Positions 4,487 through 6,852 of a stretch of 6,852 bases of DNA are shown piece by piece (the stretch's first letter is position 1; each line of letters begins with the position of its first letter). This DNA comes from CAZMCT01 sp964564785 (lineage in GTDB: Bacteria > Planctomycetota > Phycisphaerae > UBA1845 > Fen-1342), in NCBI GenBank assembly GCA_964564785.1, contig CAZMCT010000159.1, positions 1-6,852 of the forward strand. Direction: 5' to 3'. Under the pieces are notes generated by a model. It worked only from the letters and a program-made list of their open reading frames with translations, was not told the origin of the DNA and did not search any database. Position numbers and translations under genes: made by a program.

Positions 4487-6742
4487 ATGCCGCTGCGGGC
4501 GGACAGTTCGGTGCAGTACGTGAAGGGGATCGGGCCGCGGCGGGCTGCGCTGCTTGAGGAGCTGGGGATCCGGACGGTGGGCGACCTGCTGTCGTACTAC
4601 CCGTTCCGGTACGAGGAGGACCGGGGCGAGGCGGCGATCGAGGACCTTGTGCCGGGTACGCTGGCGACGGTGCGGGGTGAGGTCGTCGCGGTCGGGGGGC
4701 GGCGGCCGTCGCTGCGGGCGGAGATCGACGACGGGACGGGGACGTGCATTCTGCGGTGGTTCAACCAGCCGTACGGGGGACAGGGGCTGTATCGCGGGGC
4801 GACGGTGGTCGCGACGGGGAAGGTGCAGGTCTACAACGACCGGCCGGCACTGGTTCAGCCGCGGGTACAGGTGTTCGGTCCAGACGCGGCGCTGGCTCCG
4901 CCGACGCGAGGGCAGCAGCAGGTGGGGGTGTACCGGGGGAACGCTGAGGTCAAGAGCGGACTGATCCGGCGCGCGGTGCAGAGTGTGCTGCTGCAACGGC
5001 CGCTGCCGGTGGAGGAGGTTCTGCCGGAAGACTTGCGAAGGAAGCGCGGGCTGCTGACGCGCGAGGAGGCGGTGCGACAGATGCACGCGCCGGCGAGCGA
5101 GCGCGAGTTGAAAAAGGCACGGGTCCGGCTGGCGTACGAGGAGCTGCTGTTGATGGAGCTGGCGATGGCGTTGCGGCGGCGCAAGCGGCGGGCGCTCCAG
5201 AGCGGGCAGAGGCTGCCGGTGACGCCGGAGATCGATGAGCGGATCCGGGCGCGCTTTCCGTTTGCGTTGACGGCGGCGCAGGAGCGGGCGGTGCGGGAGA
5301 TCGCGGGCGACCTCCAGAGCGGGCGGCCGATGACGCGGCTGCTTCAGGGGGACGTGGGGAGCGGGAAGACGGTGGTGGCGCTGTATGCGTGCCTGGTGGC
5401 GGTCGCGAGCGGCAAGCAGGCGGCGATCATGGCGCCGACGGAAATCCTGGCGGCTCAGCACTTCGGGAACATCGACAAATACCTGCGCGACAGTCGCGTG
5501 CGGTACGTGCTGCTGCGGGGCGGGCTGGGCAAGCGCGAGCGGGCCGACGCGCTGGCGGCCATCGAGCAGGGGGAGATGGACCTGGTGGTGGGGACGCAGG
5601 CGCTGATCCAGAAGGATGTGGCGTTCGACGAGCTGGCGCTGGTGGTGGTGGACGAGCAGCACAAGTTCGGGGTTTTGCAACGGCACGTGTTCCGGACCAA
5701 GGGGCCGATGCCACATTACCTGGTCATGACGGCCACGCCGATCCCGCGGACGCTGGCAATGACGGTGTTCGGCGACTTGGACGTGTCGGTGCTGGACGAG
5801 TCGCCCCCGGGGCGGGGGAAGATCATCACGAAGCTGGTCAGCATTCCGCAGTGGCCGACGGTGATGCACTATGTCCGCGGGCGGCTGGAGCGCGGCGAGC
5901 AGGCGTACGTGGTGTGCCCGGTGATCGGTGAGGAGGTGGCCCAGCCGCCGTTGGCGGGGATGGGCGATGTGGCCCAGCCGCCCTTGGCCGGAAAGCGGAC
6001 ACCGCCGAGGGCGGCGGTGCCACAGGGGATGGCGGTGCCACAGGGGATGGCGGGGCCACAGGGGATGGCGGTGCCACAGGGGATGGCGGGGCCACAGGGG
6101 ATGGCGGGGCCACAGGGGGTGACGGCGCAACGGGAGCTGGTCTCGGTGCAGGAGGCGCACCGGCACCTGGTGAACGGGCCGTGGCGGGGGCTGAACGTGG
6201 GGCTGCTGCACGGGTCGCTGCCGGCGGCGGAGAAGAACCGGGTGATTGCGGACTTCGCGGCGGGGCGGCTGCACGCGCTGGTCACGACGACGGTGGTGGA
6301 GGTGGGGGTGGATGTGGCGAATGCGACGATCATGATTGTCGAGCACGCCGAGCGGTTCGGGCTGTCGCAGTTGCATCAGCTACGCGGACGGGTGGGGCGT
6401 GGAAGCCGGGAGAGCCTGTGCGTGCTGATCGCTCATGGTCGGGGGCCGAAGGCGCGGGAGCGGCTGGAGGCGTTGGTGCAGACTACGGACGGCTTCAGGA
6501 TCGCGGAGGCGGACCTGCGGCAGCGGGGGCCGGGGCAGCTATTCGGCACGAAGCAGCACGGACTGCCGGAGCTGCGGGTGGCCAGTGTGATCGAGGACTT
6601 CGATCTGCTGGAGCACGCGCGGCAGGATGCGTTCGCGATCGTCGCGGCCGACCCGGAACTCGAAAGCGCAGAGCACCGGCCGCTGCTGCCGGCCCTGAAG
6701 AGGATGTTCGGGGAGAAGCTGGCGTTGATTGATGCGGCGTGA
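4487..6742 (+). CDS. recG: ATP-dependent DNA helicase RecG, with a repeat-derived insertion in helicase lobe 2
   Basis: RecG is a monomeric cytoplasmic translocase on double-stranded DNA that reverses stalled replication forks and moves branched recombination and R-loop intermediates. Numbers are for the 751-residue product. An HhH-like segment KGIGPRRAALLEELGI (13-28) precedes the OB-fold wedge domain (about 57-150). Lobe 1 has Walker A GDVGSGKT (288-295), the DEQH box (389-392) and TATP (415-418). Lobe 2 has TTVVEVGVDV and QLRGRVGRG (631-639), followed by the RecG-specific C-terminus with RGPGQLFGTKQ. Between VCPVIGEE and LVSVQEAH, residues about 484-551 are an extra Gly/Pro/Gln segment made of repeats; without it the protein would be about 683 residues, close to E. 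coli (693). All core motifs are intact, so it is probably functional. ATG 4487 is preferred: AGGG lies 7 bases upstream and the family start fits; an in-frame TTG at 4406 would add 27 unlikely residues. A lone TATGAT (4454-4459) may be its -10 box, without a good -35. Confidence 0.97.
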   Translation: MPLRADSSVQYVKGIGPRRAALLEELGIRTVGDLLSYYPFRYEEDRGEAAIEDLVPGTLATVRGEVVAVGGRRPSLRAEIDDGTGTCILRWFNQPYGGQGLYRGATVVATGKVQVYNDRPALVQPRVQVFGPDAALAPPTRGQQQVGVYRGNAEVKSGLIRRAVQSVLLQRPLPVEEVLPEDLRRKRGLLTREEAVRQMHAPASERELKKARVRLAYEELLLMELAMALRRRKRRALQSGQRLPVTPEIDERIRARFPFALTAAQERAVREIAGDLQSGRPMTRLLQGDVGSGKTVVALYACLVAVASGKQAAIMAPTEILAAQHFGNIDKYLRDSRVRYVLLRGGLGKRERADALAAIEQGEMDLVVGTQALIQKDVAFDELALVVVDEQHKFGVLQRHVFRTKGPMPHYLVMTATPIPRTLAMTVFGDLDVSVLDESPPGRGKIITKLVSIPQWPTVMHYVRGRLERGEQAYVVCPVIGEEVAQPPLAGMGDVAQPPLAGKRTPPRAAVPQGMAVPQGMAGPQGMAVPQGMAGPQGMAGPQGVTAQRELVSVQEAHRHLVNGPWRGLNVGLLHGSLPAAEKNRVIADFAAGRLHALVTTTVVEVGVDVANATIMIVEHAERFGLSQLHQLRGRVGRGSRESLCVLIAHGRGPKARERLEALVQTTDGFRIAEADLRQRGPGQLFGTKQHGLPELRVASVIEDFDLLEHARQDAFAIVAADPELESAEHRPLLPALKRMFGEKLALIDAA
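5936..6023 (+). repeat. Palindromic element inside recG with duplicated left arm
   Basis: The left arm GTGGCCCAGCCGCCCTTGGC (5969-5988) pairs with GCCGAGGGCGGCGGTGCCAC (6004-6023): 17 Watson-Crick pairs, one G-T pair and two mismatches over 20 positions, with a 15-base loop. The same left-arm sequence occurs once more 33 bases upstream (5936-5955), so the reading is VAQPPLAGMGD followed by VAQPPLAGKRT. Period and insert keep the frame. The layout recalls mobile palindromes that enter coding regions in frame, as known for Rickettsia palindromic elements; the link is by analogy, not homology. Confidence 0.7.
6014..6139 (+). repeat. 18-bp tandem repeat in recG, six copies plus a degenerate seventh
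   Basis: Units of GCGGTGCCACAGGGGATG start at 6014, 6032, 6050, 6068, 6086 and 6104. They encode A(V/G)PQGM six times (residues 510-545); the sixth ends in GTG instead of ATG. Copies 3, 5 and 6 carry GGGGCC in place of GGTGCC. 6122-6139 matches the unit at 12 of 18 positions and looks like a decayed seventh copy (TAQREL). The first ten bases of copy 1 are the outer end of the palindrome's right arm, so the array probably arose by tandem expansion of that end. Confidence 0.9.
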
Positions 6743-6789
6743 TCGTCGGCACGGCAAACCTTGCGCGGCGGCGCGACCGGGAGGAGGGG

Positions 6790-6852
6790 ATGCGCGTGCT
6801 GCGACAGGTAGGCGCGGTGGTCGGGGGGCGCCAGAGGAGGTCAGGGGAGGGG
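6790..6852 (+). CDS. Possible 5' end of a further gene (runs off the right edge)
   Basis: An ATG at 6790 is preceded by a purine-rich GGGAGGAGGGG (6779-6789), whose GGGAGG ends 5 bases before the start codon. The frame stays open to the window edge, giving 21 residues beginning MRVLRQVGAVVGG. This is too short to recognise, and G-runs are common here, so the call rests only on the ribosome binding site and the position 47 bases after the recG stop. Confidence 0.3.
   Translation, partial: MRVLRQVGAVVGGRQRRSGEG

Noticed and set aside
5936..6139. Tandem repeats considered as a CRISPR array
   Set aside because: Units are contiguous, 18 or 33 bp, without spacers, and lie in frame within recG.
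4196..6376. 726-codon minus-strand frame opposite recG
   Set aside because: Shadow of recG in GC-rich DNA. Only its last 24 codons, with their own ATG and ribosome binding site, were kept as a separate candidate.

Overview
This is a very GC-rich bacterial window (roughly 70% G+C by eye) holding three complete protein genes, two genes cut by the window edges, one very small candidate gene, and an unusual number of palindromic and tandem repeats. The organism is most likely a member of the Planctomycetota or a similar high-GC environmental lineage. That is an inference from the style of the repeats and of the Arg/Glu-rich helical protein at the left edge; there is no rRNA to confirm it.

Layout, left to right. 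(1) 1-837 (+): 3' part of a gene for a helical, probably exported protein of unknown function, open at the left edge. (2) 838-1175: gene-poor stretch with two perfect palindromes, 8-bp-period repeats, and a TATAAT plus Shine-Dalgarno that serve the next gene. (3) 1176-2849 (+): hutU, urocanate hydratase of histidine degradation, without other hut genes in view. (4) 2850-2972: short gap between convergent genes, with a hairpin. (5) 2973-3977 (-): zinc-dependent, probably NADPH-preferring alcohol dehydrogenase/aldehyde reductase of the YahK/CAD type. (6) 3978-4486: divergent intergenic region with two GC hairpins, a ~105-bp element with long inverted ends, and a 24-codon ORF on the minus strand encoding one hydrophobic helix with its own ribosome binding site and a possible promoter. 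(7) 4487-6742 (+): recG, the branch-migrating ATP-dependent DNA helicase. Its second helicase lobe carries an in-frame, repeat-made insertion of about 68 codons. (8) 6743-6852: tail, with a possible start of another gene at 6790.

The main genes do not form one pathway: histidine catabolism, aldehyde/alcohol redox and recombination repair sit side by side, in mixed orientations. I see no defence island, CRISPR array, prophage, tRNA or secondary-metabolite cluster. The most interesting material is the repeat biology: a palindromic element that appears to have entered recG in frame and expanded at both ends, the inverted-repeat element beside the tiny membrane-peptide ORF, and a composite repeat directly upstream of the hutU promoter.
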